Assembly: GCA_015075635.1 (NCBI GenBank)
Contig: JABTUA010000001.1
Location: 1,798,001-1,862,000, forward strand
Source of the DNA: Polyangiaceae bacterium
Lineage (GTDB): Bacteria; Myxococcota_A; Polyangia; Polyangiales; Polyangiaceae
Length of the DNA stretch: 64,000 nucleotides
Direction of reading: 5' to 3'
Under the pieces are notes generated by a model. It saw only the letters and a program-made list of their open reading frames with translations, made no database searches and had not been told where the DNA came from. A program made the position numbers and the translations under genes. This document shows positions 9,018 through 17,171 of the stretch, one piece after another (position 1 is the first letter of the stretch; every line of letters starts with the position of its first letter).

Positions 9018-9114
9018 CTCAGTGGCTGATCGTGACACCCTTCGGGTGCTTCCTCCGGTCGTCTGATCGCGGCAAGACTGAGGATGTAGTTGCGGGCTCG
9101 GCCTACTGCCTCGC
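9018..9114 (+). repeat. Dispersed intergenic repeat, copy D (long form)
   Basis: Begins CTCAGTGGCTGATCGTGA, as in the other copies, then has an extra 26 bp with a small hairpin (CACCC TTC GGGTG), then TCTGATC and a tail ending GGGCTCGG...CCTCGC. The 46 bp after TCTGATC match copy C at 34 positions without a gap (counted by eye). It lies 92 bp downstream of nuoI. Role unknown. Confidence 0.7.
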
Positions 9115-9371
9115 GAGCTCCAGCATCAGGTCCTGGAGCAGTTCCAGCATCAGGTCCTGGAGCAGGTCCCGCATCAGGTCCTGGCTCTGGTTCTGATTCT
9201 GGGTTTGGCTCTGGTTCTGATTCTGGCTCTGATTCTGATCCCGACCCCGACCCCGACCCCGTCCCCGTCCCGGTCTGGTTCTGGTTCTGGTTCTCCGAGA
9301 CCAGGCGCATCCCACGGGCTCGGTCTGTGGCCGAGTGCTCGCATCGGCGTCTGGTTCTGGTTCTGGTTCTC
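9115..9371. repeat. Degenerate hexamer/30-mer tandem repeat tract
   Basis: Starts with about three units of a 25-30 bp repeat built on CAGCATCAGGTCCTGGAGCAG, passes into degenerate CTGGTTCTGATT hexamers, then a CCCCGA/CCCCGT run, then CTGGTTCTGGTTCTGG, and after about 55 bp of unrelated sequence the CTGGTTCTGG motif returns (9351-9371). The structure suggests slippage-prone, probably length-variable DNA. Nothing indicates coding. Confidence 0.75.
9240..9271 (-). other. G-quadruplex-forming motif on the minus strand
   Basis: Six runs of three or four C on the plus strand, each separated by exactly two bases (GA or GT), give six G-runs on the minus strand. This satisfies the classic G3+ N1-7 rule with spare runs and very short loops, so a stable parallel quadruplex (and i-motif on the other strand) is expected. 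It lies about 160 bp before a lipoprotein gene start. Confidence 0.7.
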
Positions 9372-9390
9372 CCGGCTCTCCCGGGCGGGT

Positions 9391-9421
9391 TTGGGGCTGC
9401 CGGGCCGGGTGGGTGTACAAT
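9391..9421 (+). promoter_or_regulatory. Candidate promoter of the Cys-rich lipoprotein gene
   Basis: TTGGGG, 19 bp spacer, TACAAT. The -10 matches TATAAT at five of six positions; the -35 matches only TTG and the spacer is long. The -10 ends 7 bp before the GTG start, so transcription would begin almost at the start codon. Confidence 0.4.
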
Positions 9422-9428
9422 CTCCCTC

Positions 9429-10667
9429 GTGCGCGCTCGTTCCCTCTCGGCGATCGCCGTCGCGGCCGGCCTTCTCTATGCCTGCACCGCGTTCAACGAC
9501 GCCGAGTCGCTGCTCACCGACCAGGACGGCGGCGCCTCCGGGGGTGACGCATCCATCGAAGGCATCGCAGGCGGCGGTGGCTTTCCGGGCACCGGGGGCT
9601 CGTCGGCGAGCGGCGGCACGGATGGAGGCGGGGGAGCGGCCGGGGGCGGGGGCTGGCCGAGCGGTGGTGGCGGCACACCGAGCGGCGGCGGCATGCCCAG
9701 CGGCGGCGCACCGAGCGGCGGTGGCGCACCGAGCGGCGGTGGCGCACCGAGCGGCGGTGGCGCACCGAGCGGCGGCGGCGCACCGAGCGGCGGCGGCGCA
9801 CCGAGCGGCGGCGGCGCACCGAGCGGCGGCGGCGCACCGAGCGGCGGTGGCAGCGGCGGGACTACGCCGCAGTGCACCTCCGCGGCGCAGTGCAACGACA
9901 ACAAGGTGTGTACGACCGACACCTGCGCCGGCGGGACCTGCCAGAACGCGGCGGTCTCGAACGGCACCGACTGCGGCGACGGCAACTGGTGCAACGGTGA
10001 CGAGAAGTGCCAGAGCGGTAACTGCGCCGCGGGCTCGGCGCCGAGCTCCTTCACCCAGTGCGGGACCACCTGTCCCGCGAACTACTACGCTGCCTCGTAC
10101 AGCTGCTCCTCGACCTGCGGCTCGCCGAGCGGACCGCGCTCGACCTGTAACCCCGCGTGCAGCACCTCGTTCGCGGCGTGCGGGGGCTGCCCCAGCGGCT
10201 ACTACCAGGCCAGCGCTTCCTGCAGCACGAGCTGCGGCAGCTGCGGGGTGTCGAGCGGCCAGCGCTACACCTGCAACCAGATCTCCGGCACGTCCTTCGC
10301 GGTGTGCGGCGGCTGCCCGGCGGGTTACCACCCTGCGAGCACGTCGTGCAGCACGAGCTGCGGGAGCTGCGGGGTGTCGAGCGGAAAGCGTGATACCTGC
10401 AACCAGGACACCGGCTCGAGCTTCGTGAGCTGCGATCCCTGTCCGAGCGGCTACTACGCGGCGAGCACGTCGTGCAGCACGAGCTGCGGGAGCTGTGGGG
10501 TGTCGAGCGGCCAGCGGTACACCTGCAACCAGCTCCCGACCGGCTCGTTCACCGCTTGCGGGTCGTCGTGTCCTGCGGGCTTTCACGTCAGCTCGCAGAC
10601 CACGAGCGTGAACTGCGGGAGCTGCGGGGTGTCGAGCGGCGCGCGGGTGACGTGCGCGCCGAACTAG
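9429..10667 (+). CDS. Cys-rich repeat lipoprotein with PSGGGA linker
   Basis: 412 residues from a GTG start. Signal peptide with lipobox LLYAC gives a lipidated Cys near residue 17; the +2 residue is not Asp, so outer-membrane location is likely. Then a Gly-rich linker with eight APSGGG units (18-bp DNA repeats, about 9706-9850), a Cys-rich segment of the CNDNKVCTTDTC type, and five roughly 42-residue modules with pattern CPxGYYxAS-SCSTSCGSCGVSSGxRYTCNQ. The paired cysteines suggest disulfide-bonded surface modules. Upstream frames are open through the repeat tract, but the signal peptide fixes the start. Its stop shares a CTAG with the convergent gene. Function unknown. Confidence 0.8.
   Translation: MRARSLSAIAVAAGLLYACTAFNDAESLLTDQDGGASGGDASIEGIAGGGGFPGTGGSSASGGTDGGGGAAGGGGWPSGGGGTPSGGGMPSGGAPSGGGAPSGGGAPSGGGAPSGGGAPSGGGAPSGGGAPSGGGAPSGGGSGGTTPQCTSAAQCNDNKVCTTDTCAGGTCQNAAVSNGTDCGDGNWCNGDEKCQSGNCAAGSAPSSFTQCGTTCPANYYAASYSCSSTCGSPSGPRSTCNPACSTSFAACGGCPSGYYQASASCSTSCGSCGVSSGQRYTCNQISGTSFAVCGGCPAGYHPASTSCSTSCGSCGVSSGKRDTCNQDTGSSFVSCDPCPSGYYAASTSCSTSCGSCGVSSGQRYTCNQLPTGSFTACGSSCPAGFHVSSQTTSVNCGSCGVSSGARVTCAPN
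10071..10664 (+). repeat. Five tandem Cys-rich coding modules (about 126 bp each)
   Basis: Units begin near 10071, 10188, 10314, 10440 and 10569, giving spacings of 117-129 bp. The middle three are near-identical at DNA level around GAGCTGCGGGGTGTCGAGCGG-like stretches, which points to recent duplication. The last unit has lost part of its Cys pattern (QTTSVNCGSCG). Confidence 0.75.
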
Positions 10668-11596
10668 TTGACGCTCGCGTCCCAGCAGCAGCGGAAACCG
10701 ATGTCCGGGCCACCTGACGAGCGCAAGAGCGGAGTGGCCGGAGCGCACGTCATGGCGACGTCAGCGGTGAAGACCGAGCCACCTCGGTGATTGCAGTTGG
10801 CGTCTGCATCCTGGGGCTTGTCGCAGGCGTCCTCCCACTCCGAGACGTTGCCGATCAGGTCGAAGGCCAGCTTCCCCGTCGTGAAGCTCGTGCAGTTCGG
10901 GTGGGACGCGACCGGCTGCACCGCCGTGAGCGTGTCGTCGACGCAGCGACCCGGCTCGAAGCTGTCGCCGTAGGAGTACTTGTCCGCCCCCGCAGGCCCA
11001 GCGCAGGCCGTGTACCACTGGTTCTCCTGCGTCGCGGCGCCGCTGGGGGACACCGGACCCGAAGGGATCTTGCCGCACAGGCGCTTGCCGGCCCATCTGC
11101 AGTAGGCGTAGGCGCTGCACCAGTCGACGCAGCGGATCGGGAAGTCCGGGTCCTTGCCGGAGGAAAACGTGGGGCAGCCGGCCCAACTCTTTGGGTTGTA
11201 GTCGGTGAGCGTGGCGCAGGCGGTGAGGTTCGTCAGATCCGTCGGGCTCGCGTCCGCTGCGCCGATCTCCGCGAGGAACTTCGAGTAGTGGCCGTTGGTG
11301 ACCTCGGTCGCATCGACGCAGAAGCTCTGTGCCACCGGCACCAGGGTTGGACCTTTCTTGCCCACGGGGCAGTTGAAGCCCCCGTCGGGCGCCCCGCCGC
11401 TGCCGGATGAGCCGCCGCTCGGCGCTCCGCCGCTGCCCGCGCTGCCGCCTGTCGGGGCTCCGCCGGTGCTCGTGCCGCTGCTGCCCCCGCTTCCGGCGGC
11501 GCCGCCGCTGCCCCCGGTGGTGCCCTCGTTCGTGGTCGACGACGAGCAAGCGCCGATCGACACCATCGCCAGGAGGCCGAGAACCCAGAGCCGCAC
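10664..11596 (-). CDS. Lipoprotein with formylglycine-generating-enzyme (SUMF1-like) domain
   Basis: 310 residues from a GTG start. Signal peptide and lipobox SIGAC give a lipoprotein; a Gly/Ser linker fills about residues 20-75. The rest resembles the FGE-sulfatase/SUMF1 fold: FCVDATEVTNGHYSKFL at the front, PIRCVDWCSAYAYCRWAGKRL in the middle and GNVSEWEDAC with a final RSSGGPDIGFRCC. These are the hallmark T-x-x-Y/F, VSW-like and GNVxEW motifs, here in a Cys-rich variant. In myxobacteria such domains are common and many are not true sulfatase activators, so the activity is open. The stop codon overlaps that of the convergent lipoprotein gene. Confidence 0.82.
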   Translation of the reverse strand: MRLWVLGLLAMVSIGACSSSTTNEGTTGGSGGAAGSGGSSGTSTGGAPTGGSAGSGGAPSGGSSGSGGAPDGGFNCPVGKKGPTLVPVAQSFCVDATEVTNGHYSKFLAEIGAADASPTDLTNLTACATLTDYNPKSWAGCPTFSSGKDPDFPIRCVDWCSAYAYCRWAGKRLCGKIPSGPVSPSGAATQENQWYTACAGPAGADKYSYGDSFEPGRCVDDTLTAVQPVASHPNCTSFTTGKLAFDLIGNVSEWEDACDKPQDADANCNHRGGSVFTADVAMTCAPATPLLRSSGGPDIGFRCCWDASVN

Positions 11597-11686
11597 GACG
11601 CTGGAGTCTATCAGCTCCGGCGGGCTCGCGCGAAATCCCGCAGTTTTCCCGACGCACCCCCCGTGCTACCCGAGCGCTTCGAGAAC

Positions 11687-13123
11687 ATGCCCGAGCGCTG
11701 GGAAGCCGTGATCGGACTCGAGGTCCACGCCCAGCTCCTGACGGAGACGAAGCTGTTCTGCGCCTGCCCCACGCGCTTCGGCGAGGAACCGAACCGGAAC
11801 GTGTGTCCGGTGTGCCTGGGCCTGCCGGGGGCGCTGCCGGTGCTGAATCGGCGCGCGGTCGAGCTGGCCGTGCGCGCGGCGACGGCGCTCGGCTGCACCG
11901 TCCACGAGCGGAGCGTCTTCGCCCGCAAGAACTACTTCTACCCGGATCTGCCCAAGGGCTACCAGATCAGCCAATACGAGCGCCCGCTCGCCAGCGCCGG
12001 GCACCTGGACATCGAGCTCGACGGCGAGCGAAGGCGCGCGGGCATCACCCGCGTGCACATGGAGGAGGACGCCGGCAAGAACGTGCACGGCGTGGGCGGT
12101 GACTCGCTGGTGGATCTGAACCGAGCGGGCACGCCCCTGGTCGAGATCGTGGGCGAGCCGGATCTGCGGAGCGGCGCCGAGGCCGCGGCCTACCTGCGCG
12201 CCTTGCGGGACGTGCTGGTGTTCCTGGGCGTGAACGACGGGAACCTGGAGGAGGGCAGCTTCCGCTGCGACGCCAACGTCTCCGTGCGCCGGGCCGGCGA
12301 TCCGAAGCTCGGGACCCGCACCGAGATCAAGAACGTCAACAGCTTTCGCTTCGTGCAGCGCGCCATCGAGCTGGAGATCGCGCGGCAGGTGGCCCTGCTC
12401 GAGTCGGGCGACCGGGTCGTGCAAGAGACCCGCGGCTTCGACCACGACGCCGGCCGCACCTATTCGCTGCGCTCGAAGGAAGAGGCGCACGACTACCGCT
12501 ACTTCCCCGATCCCGATCTGCCGCCGCTCGCGGTCGGCGCCGAGCTCCGCGAGATCGCGCTCCGGGACATGCCGGAGCTGCCGGCCGACAAGCGCGCGCG
12601 CTACGTCGGGCTGGGCCTGTCCGCCCAGGCCGCGCAGACGCTGACCGCGCACCCGGGCATCGCGCGCTTCTTCGAGGACACGCTGAGCCGCGCTCCGGAC
12701 GCGCTCAAGGTGGCGAACTTCGTCCAGACCGAGGTGCTCCGCGACGCGAAGCTCCACGGTCTCGAGGCCAGCTTCAGCGTGAGCCCCGCTCAGGTTGCGG
12801 AGCTGCTCTCGCTGATCGAGGCCGGCAAGATCAGCGGCAAGCAGGCCAAGGAGGTGTTCGCGGCGATGGCCGGCACCGAGAAGCTGCCGAGCGCCATCGT
12901 CGAGGAGCGCGGGCTCGCCGTGGTCTCCGACGAGAGCACGCTCCTGCCCATCTGCCAGCGCTTGATCGCCGAGCACCCGAAGCAGGTCGGAGAGGTGCGC
13001 GCCGGCAAGAAGGGCATGCTCGGCTTCTTCGTCGGTCAGGTGATGAAGGCCACCGGCGGCGCGGCCGATCCCAAGCTGGTGAACGCGCTCCTCGAGCGCC
13101 TGATCCGAGAGGAGAAGAGCTAG
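11687..13123 (+). CDS. gatB: Asp/Glu-tRNA(Asn/Gln) amidotransferase subunit B
   Basis: 478 residues. Recognised by the N-terminal [18 protein letters not shown], the zinc-type CACP...[15 protein letters not shown], and the kinase-like motifs [13 protein letters not shown] and [13 protein letters not shown]. The C-terminal YqeY-type tail ends LVNALLERL. GatB activates the tRNA-bound Glu or Asp so that GatA-derived ammonia can amidate it. The ATG gives the short N-terminus usual in the family; a GTG 24 bp upstream is an alternative. gatA and gatC are not in the window. It overlaps mtnA by one base. Confidence 0.96.
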   Translation: MPERWEAVIGLEVHAQLLTETKLFCACPTRFGEEPNRNVCPVCLGLPGALPVLNRRAVELAVRAATALGCTVHERSVFARKNYFYPDLPKGYQISQYERPLASAGHLDIELDGERRRAGITRVHMEEDAGKNVHGVGGDSLVDLNRAGTPLVEIVGEPDLRSGAEAAAYLRALRDVLVFLGVNDGNLEEGSFRCDANVSVRRAGDPKLGTRTEIKNVNSFRFVQRAIELEIARQVALLESGDRVVQETRGFDHDAGRTYSLRSKEEAHDYRYFPDPDLPPLAVGAELREIALRDMPELPADKRARYVGLGLSAQAAQTLTAHPGIARFFEDTLSRAPDALKVANFVQTEVLRDAKLHGLEASFSVSPAQVAELLSLIEAGKISGKQAKEVFAAMAGTEKLPSAIVEERGLAVVSDESTLLPICQRLIAEHPKQVGEVRAGKKGMLGFFVGQVMKATGGAADPKLVNALLERLIREEKS

Positions 13124-14175
13124 TGCCCATCCCGCACCCCGAGCCCCTTTCCGGCAGCAGCTACTCCGCCGTCGAGCTCACGCCCGAGAACGACGCGGTG
13201 CTGATGCTCGATCAACGCCGCCTGCCAAACGAGGAGCACTACGAGCGCCTGACCACGTCGGCGGAGGTTGCGCGGGGGATCCGCGACATGGTGGTGCGGG
13301 GCGCTCCCGCCATCGGCATTGCCGCGGCCTACGGCATGGTCCTCGGCGCGCGGCAGGCAAAGAGCCGCGAAGAGCTGGGGGTGCTCGCCGCCGAGCTCCG
13401 GCGCGCGCGCCCGACGGCGGTGAACCTGATGTGGGCGGTGGATCGCATGCTGGGCGCCGCCGCGCGCTCGTTGGATGCCGACGCGTTGGCGGTGGTGGCC
13501 CGGGCCATCCACAAGGACGACGTGCGCGCCAACCGCCGCATGGGCGAGCTCGGCCAGGCGCGGGTGCCGGACGGCGCCACCATCCTCACGCACTGCAACG
13601 CCGGAGCGTTGGCCACCGGCGGCTACGGCACCGCGCTCGGCGTGATCCGCGCCGCGGTGGAGGCGGGCAAGCGCGTGCGCGTGCTGGCGGACGAGACGCG
13701 GCCCTACCTGCAAGGGCTCCGGCTCACTGCCTGGGAGCTCAACCAGGACGGCATCCCGGTCGAGCTGCTCACCGACGGCATGGCCGGCTGGTTCTTCTCC
13801 AAGGGTGCCATCGATCTCGCCATCGTCGGCTCCGACCGCATCGCGCGCAACGGTGACGTCGCCAACAAGATCGGCACCTATTCGGTGGCCTGCCTGGCAC
13901 GCCTGCACGAGCGACCGTTCTACGTCGCCGCGCCCTGGTCCACCGTGGACGTGGCTTGCCCGAGCGGCGCCGACATCCCGATCGAAGAGCGCAGCATCAC
14001 CGAGATCACCCACTTCGCCGGCGCGCGCATCGCGCCGGAGGGCGTGGGCGCGCGGAACCCCGGCTTCGACGTCACGCCCGCTCGCCTGGTCAGCGCCATC
14101 TTCACCGAGCGCGGCGTGATCGATCCGGTGGGGGAAGCGGGGGTCCTTTCGCTGGAGAGCGCGGGATCGCTCTGA
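13123..14175 (+). CDS. mtnA: Methylthioribose-1-phosphate isomerase
   Basis: 350 residues from a GTG that shares a base with the gatB stop. Belongs to the eIF2B-like isomerases: [13 protein letters not shown] near residue 60, the catalytic-loop region [20 protein letters not shown] with its Cys, and [18 protein letters not shown] near residue 240 with the catalytic Asp. The enzyme converts 5-methylthioribose-1-phosphate to the ribulose form in the methionine salvage pathway. Other salvage genes are not adjacent. The protein is full length. Confidence 0.94.
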   Translation: MPIPHPEPLSGSSYSAVELTPENDAVLMLDQRRLPNEEHYERLTTSAEVARGIRDMVVRGAPAIGIAAAYGMVLGARQAKSREELGVLAAELRRARPTAVNLMWAVDRMLGAAARSLDADALAVVARAIHKDDVRANRRMGELGQARVPDGATILTHCNAGALATGGYGTALGVIRAAVEAGKRVRVLADETRPYLQGLRLTAWELNQDGIPVELLTDGMAGWFFSKGAIDLAIVGSDRIARNGDVANKIGTYSVACLARLHERPFYVAAPWSTVDVACPSGADIPIEERSITEITHFAGARIAPEGVGARNPGFDVTPARLVSAIFTERGVIDPVGEAGVLSLESAGSL

Positions 14176-14231
14176 GCTCCCTTGACCGAGCCCGCCACGT
14201 GAGAAACCCTTCTCGGGCGCGCGAGGTGGCC

Positions 14232-15155
14232 ATGAATCCTTCGAAGCTCTTTCTGGGTGTGTCGCTCTCGGTCTCGCTGGCCCTCGGAGCGTGCAGCAGC
14301 GCCAACGACTCTGGCGGTGGCAGCGGCGCCGCCGGTGGCTTCGGCGGCGCGGGCGCCGGCGGCAGCGGTGGCAGTGGCGGCATCGCCCTCGGCGGCTCCG
14401 GCGGGGGCCTCGACATCGACGGCGGTGGCGCGACCGGCGGCGGCACCGGCGGCGGGTGCAGTCAGGCCATCGACATCGTGTTCTCGATGGACGTCTCGAC
14501 CAGCATGGGCGCGTTCCTGAACAAGCTCGCCGACGAGATCGAGGCGGTGGACAAGGCCGTGAAGGCGCTGAACCTGACGGCCGAGCCGCACTACGGCCTG
14601 ATCGTGTTCGTGGACGACACGCTGTTCGCCAACTCGTCTCAGCCCTACGCCGACGTGCTCACCCTCGAGACCGACTTCAAGTCCTGGGCCAGCTTCACCT
14701 CGAGCAACCAGCAGACCGCCGGCGGCAACGCCAACACCACCTTCCCGGAGAACAGCCTCGACGCCCTGTATCGCGCGGCCAAGGAGTTCGCCTGGCGCCC
14801 CAAGGAGACGACCCTCAGGCTGGTGATCCACACCACCGACGACACCTTCGTGCAGGGCCCGACCACCCACAACGGCGTGCAGGTGCTGCACAACTACCCC
14901 GAGACGGTGAAGCAGCTCCAGGACCAGCAGGTGCGCGTGTTCGGCTTCGCGTCGCTGCTCGGCGGCCCCTTCGAGACCGACGACGTGAGCCAGGGCTGGT
15001 TCACCACCGTCGCGGGCAGCCCCAGCATCCCGGACGCCACCGGCGGCGGCGTCTACAAGCTGGACGACGTGATGAGCGGGACGGTGTCGCTTTCGGACGC
15101 GATCCCGGCGGCGGTCAAGGACACCTACTGCAAGCCGTACCCGACGCCGAAGTGA
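14232..15155 (+). CDS. VWA-domain lipoprotein with Gly-rich linker
   Basis: 307 residues. A lipobox ALGAC ends the signal peptide and about 50 residues of Gly/Ser follow. From CSQAIDIVFSMDVSTSMG the protein is a von Willebrand factor A fold; DVSTS is the metal-ion-dependent adhesion (MIDAS) motif DxSxS, intact. The rest of the domain alternates beta and alpha segments as expected, for example LRLVIHTTDDTF. Likely a surface protein that binds a ligand or partner. A GAGGTGG ribosome-binding site lies just before the ATG. Partner unknown. Confidence 0.85.
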   Translation: MNPSKLFLGVSLSVSLALGACSSANDSGGGSGAAGGFGGAGAGGSGGSGGIALGGSGGGLDIDGGGATGGGTGGGCSQAIDIVFSMDVSTSMGAFLNKLADEIEAVDKAVKALNLTAEPHYGLIVFVDDTLFANSSQPYADVLTLETDFKSWASFTSSNQQTAGGNANTTFPENSLDALYRAAKEFAWRPKETTLRLVIHTTDDTFVQGPTTHNGVQVLHNYPETVKQLQDQQVRVFGFASLLGGPFETDDVSQGWFTTVAGSPSIPDATGGGVYKLDDVMSGTVSLSDAIPAAVKDTYCKPYPTPK

Positions 15156-15209
15156 TTCGGTCGACGCCGCTGGTCACCGGCGCCGCCTCGCTCTAGATTC
15201 CCGGGCGCC

Positions 15210-16205
15210 TTGGCCTCCGACGTGAAGATGGTGGGGATCCGCGACCCCAAGCCGGCCTGGCTGAAGGTCAAGGCGCCGAGCGGCGAGCGCTACGCGGCGC
15301 TCAAGCAGACCTTCCGCCAGCTCGACCTGAACACCGTGTGCGAGGAGGCGCGCTGCCCCAACGTGGGGGAGTGCTGGGGCGCCGGCACCGCGACGCTGAT
15401 GATCCTCGGCCACACCTGCACGCGTGGCTGTCGCTTCTGCGCGGTGACCACCGGCAACCCCCGCGGCGCCGTGGATCCCCGCGAGCCGGAGCACGTCGGA
15501 AGGGCGCTCTCCAGCATCGGGCTCCGCTACGTCGTGCTGACCATGGTCGACCGCGACGACCTCTTGGACGGGGGTGCCGCGCACGTGGCCGCGACCATCC
15601 GCGCGCTGCGCCGACACCAGCCGGAGCTCCTGGTCGAGGCCCTGGTCGGCGATTTCGGGGGCCGAAAACGCGACGTGGACGTAGTGCTGGACGCGGCGCC
15701 GGACGTGTTCGCCCACAACATCGAGGTGGTGCGCCGGCTCACTCCGACCATCCGCGACCAGCGCTGCGACTACGACCTCTCGCTCGAAGTGCTGCGTCAC
15801 GCCAAGGCGCGGGCGCCAGCACGCTTCGTGAAGAGCTCGCTGATGGTGGGCATCGGCGAGCACGACGACGAGGTCGAGCAGACGCTCGCGGATCTGCGCG
15901 CGGCGGGCGTGGACGTGGTGACGCTGGGCCAATACCTCCGGCCCAGCGAGAAGCACGCCGCCGTGGCGCGCTACGTGGAGCCGGAGCGCTTCGAGGCCTG
16001 GGCGGCGATGGGCCGAGCGCTCGGCTTCGCGCACGTCGCGGCCGGCCCGCTGGTGCGCTCGAGCTACCACGCCGCCGAGGCCTTCCTCTTGGCCCAGCTC
16101 CGCCCCGAAACCAGCCCAGAAATGGCCGCGAAACCCCCCGAGCCGGCCGCCCCGGCGGCGTTCGTCCCGGCCGCGCGCCTGGCGCGCCGACCCGCTGACG
16201 GCTGA
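15210..16205 (+). CDS. lipA: Lipoyl synthase
   Basis: 331 residues. A radical-SAM enzyme that inserts two sulfurs into protein-bound octanoyl groups. Both clusters are visible: auxiliary C44-x4-C-x5-C55 (CEEARCPNVGEC) and radical-SAM C70-x3-C-x2-C77 (CTRGCRFC). The C-terminal part carries VRSSYHAAE, the family RSSY motif, followed by a 40-residue Pro/Ala tail that most LipA lack. The TTG gives MASDVKMVG; an in-frame ATG six codons later is also possible. A TAGATT hexamer sits 10 bp upstream. The lipoylated E2 subunit it would serve is encoded downstream in this window; lipB is not seen. Confidence 0.95.
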   Translation: MASDVKMVGIRDPKPAWLKVKAPSGERYAALKQTFRQLDLNTVCEEARCPNVGECWGAGTATLMILGHTCTRGCRFCAVTTGNPRGAVDPREPEHVGRALSSIGLRYVVLTMVDRDDLLDGGAAHVAATIRALRRHQPELLVEALVGDFGGRKRDVDVVLDAAPDVFAHNIEVVRRLTPTIRDQRCDYDLSLEVLRHAKARAPARFVKSSLMVGIGEHDDEVEQTLADLRAAGVDVVTLGQYLRPSEKHAAVARYVEPERFEAWAAMGRALGFAHVAAGPLVRSSYHAAEAFLLAQLRPETSPEMAAKPPEPAAPAAFVPAARLARRPADG

Positions 16206-16223
16206 GCGGAGTTCGGCTAGGCT
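16195..16223 (+). promoter_or_regulatory. Candidate promoter of the TerB-like gene
   Basis: CTGACG, 17 bp spacer, TAGGCT. It lies across the end of lipA and finishes 20 bp before the ATG of the next gene. The -35 is one base from TTGACG, which recurs in this window. Confidence 0.4.
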
Positions 16224-16243
16224 CGCTCGGCTCGGGAAGGACC

Positions 16244-16810
16244 ATGATGACCGACGAAAGCCTGCTCGGACGCGTCGCGACCAAGCTCAGCGAACCTCCG
16301 TCCTACGCGGAGCCAGGCCAGAAGGGGTCCATCCTCACGGTGGCCGCCGCGTCTTTCGGCAGCAAGCCGACCACGGACGACGTCACTCAACCGACCGGCT
16401 TCGACCCGGAGGCGGCGGCGCTGTTCGAGGCCGTGGTCGAGAGCGCGTACCTGGTGGCGAACGCCGACGGCCACTTCGACGACACCGAGCGTGCGGCCTT
16501 CGAGCAAGTGGTCGTCACCGCCTGTCAGGGCGCCGTGGAGGAGGGCCAGGTCCACGCCTTGATCGAGGATCTTGCCGACCTGGTGCAGGAGGACGGCATC
16601 GACAAGCGCATCGAGATGGTGGCTCGCACCATCTCGAAGGTCGATCACCAGCAAGAGGTGCTGCGGGTGGCCTCCCTCTTGGCGCAGGTCTCCGGCGGAG
16701 TCAGCGACGAAGAGCGCGACGTGCTGGTGAAGCTCCAGCGAGCCTTCGAGCTGGACGACGCCGCGCTGGCTCGCGCGCTGTCCGAGGCCGAGGGCGCCTT
16801 CGCCGAGTGA
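16244..16810 (+). CDS. TerB-like tellurite-resistance family protein
   Basis: 188 residues, all-helical, no signal peptide. The core from about residue 65 (VVESAYLVANADGHFDDTERAAF region) matches the TerB/DjlA-N pattern of an acidic D-G-x-x-D-x-x-E segment that can bind metal, repeated in weaker form as GGVSDEERDVLV near the end. The first 55 residues are low in structure. TerB domains occur in stress and chemical-sensing gene sets; here there are no other ter genes, so a tellurite role is not implied. Confidence 0.7.
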   Translation: MMTDESLLGRVATKLSEPPSYAEPGQKGSILTVAAASFGSKPTTDDVTQPTGFDPEAAALFEAVVESAYLVANADGHFDDTERAAFEQVVVTACQGAVEEGQVHALIEDLADLVQEDGIDKRIEMVARTISKVDHQQEVLRVASLLAQVSGGVSDEERDVLVKLQRAFELDDAALARALSEAEGAFAE

Positions 16811-17000
16811 GTGCGCCGCTTCTGCGAGCACTGCGGCGCCTATCGGGAGGCGCACGAGAGCGGCTGGGCCGGGGCACGCCGCGGTCGCGGTGTGCGCGAG
16901 CTGTGGTGGGGCGCTGCGCAAGGAGGCGCAGCGCGTGACCGTGCCGATCACGCGGGCGCTGCTCGCCCCGAGAGTGAGAACGAACACGAGCCTGGCCTGA
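16811..17000 (+). pseudogene. Small double-zinc-ribbon gene broken by a frameshift
   Basis: Directly after the TerB-like stop a GTG opens VRRFCEHCGAYREAHESG in one frame; about 55 bp on, the +1 frame continues as HAAVAVCASCGGALRKEAQRV and stops at 16998-17000. Joined, the two halves give a 62-residue protein with CxxC...CxxC, a plausible zinc ribbon. The shift falls in the G-rich run near 16866-16874. Either it is a sequencing or assembly error, or the gene is dead. No other frame in 16811-17171 gives a better protein. Confidence 0.45.
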
Positions 17001-17069
17001 CGCGACGCGTTGGCTCGGCGGCGGAGTTTCCAGACATTTTCCCTGCGCGCCAGCCCGCGCGTTCTCGGC

Positions 17070-17098
17070 TTGGGGCAGGCGGCGGCTTGGTCTAGGCT
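17070..17098 (+). promoter_or_regulatory. Candidate promoter of the branched-chain dehydrogenase genes
   Basis: TTGGGG, 17 bp spacer, TAGGCT, ending 73 bp before the E1 alpha ATG. Spacing is ideal; the -35 matches only at TTG. The surrounding 170 bp (17001-17171) hold nothing else recognisable. Confidence 0.35.
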
Positions 17099-17171
17099 GC
17101 GCTCGCGCCCCGAGCCGGTCCACCGCCGCGCCCACTCGGCGGAGCCGCATCCCGCGGGCGCCCAAGGACCG

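Larger units (their letters stand above)
8927..9428. other. Gene-free block after nuoI
   Basis: About 500 bp with no credible gene. In order it holds an uninterrupted palindrome CCGGCCCGGGCCGG (8989-9002), one copy of a dispersed repeat (9018-9114), a degenerate hexamer and 30-mer repeat tract (about 9115-9371) including a six-run C tract, and a promoter-like hexamer just before the next gene. All reading frames are open across the repeat tract only because the repeat units contain no stop codon. Confidence 0.7.

Noticed and set aside
9008..9310. Minus-strand frame with Asn-Gln, Ser-Gly and Glu-Pro repeats
   Set aside because: All frames are open because the DNA repeat units have no stops; no start, ribosome site or folded domain supports it.
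16811..17095. 94-codon frame as an intact small gene
   Set aside because: After the first CxxC it becomes low-quality sequence; the second CxxC lies in another frame, so a frameshift explains it better.
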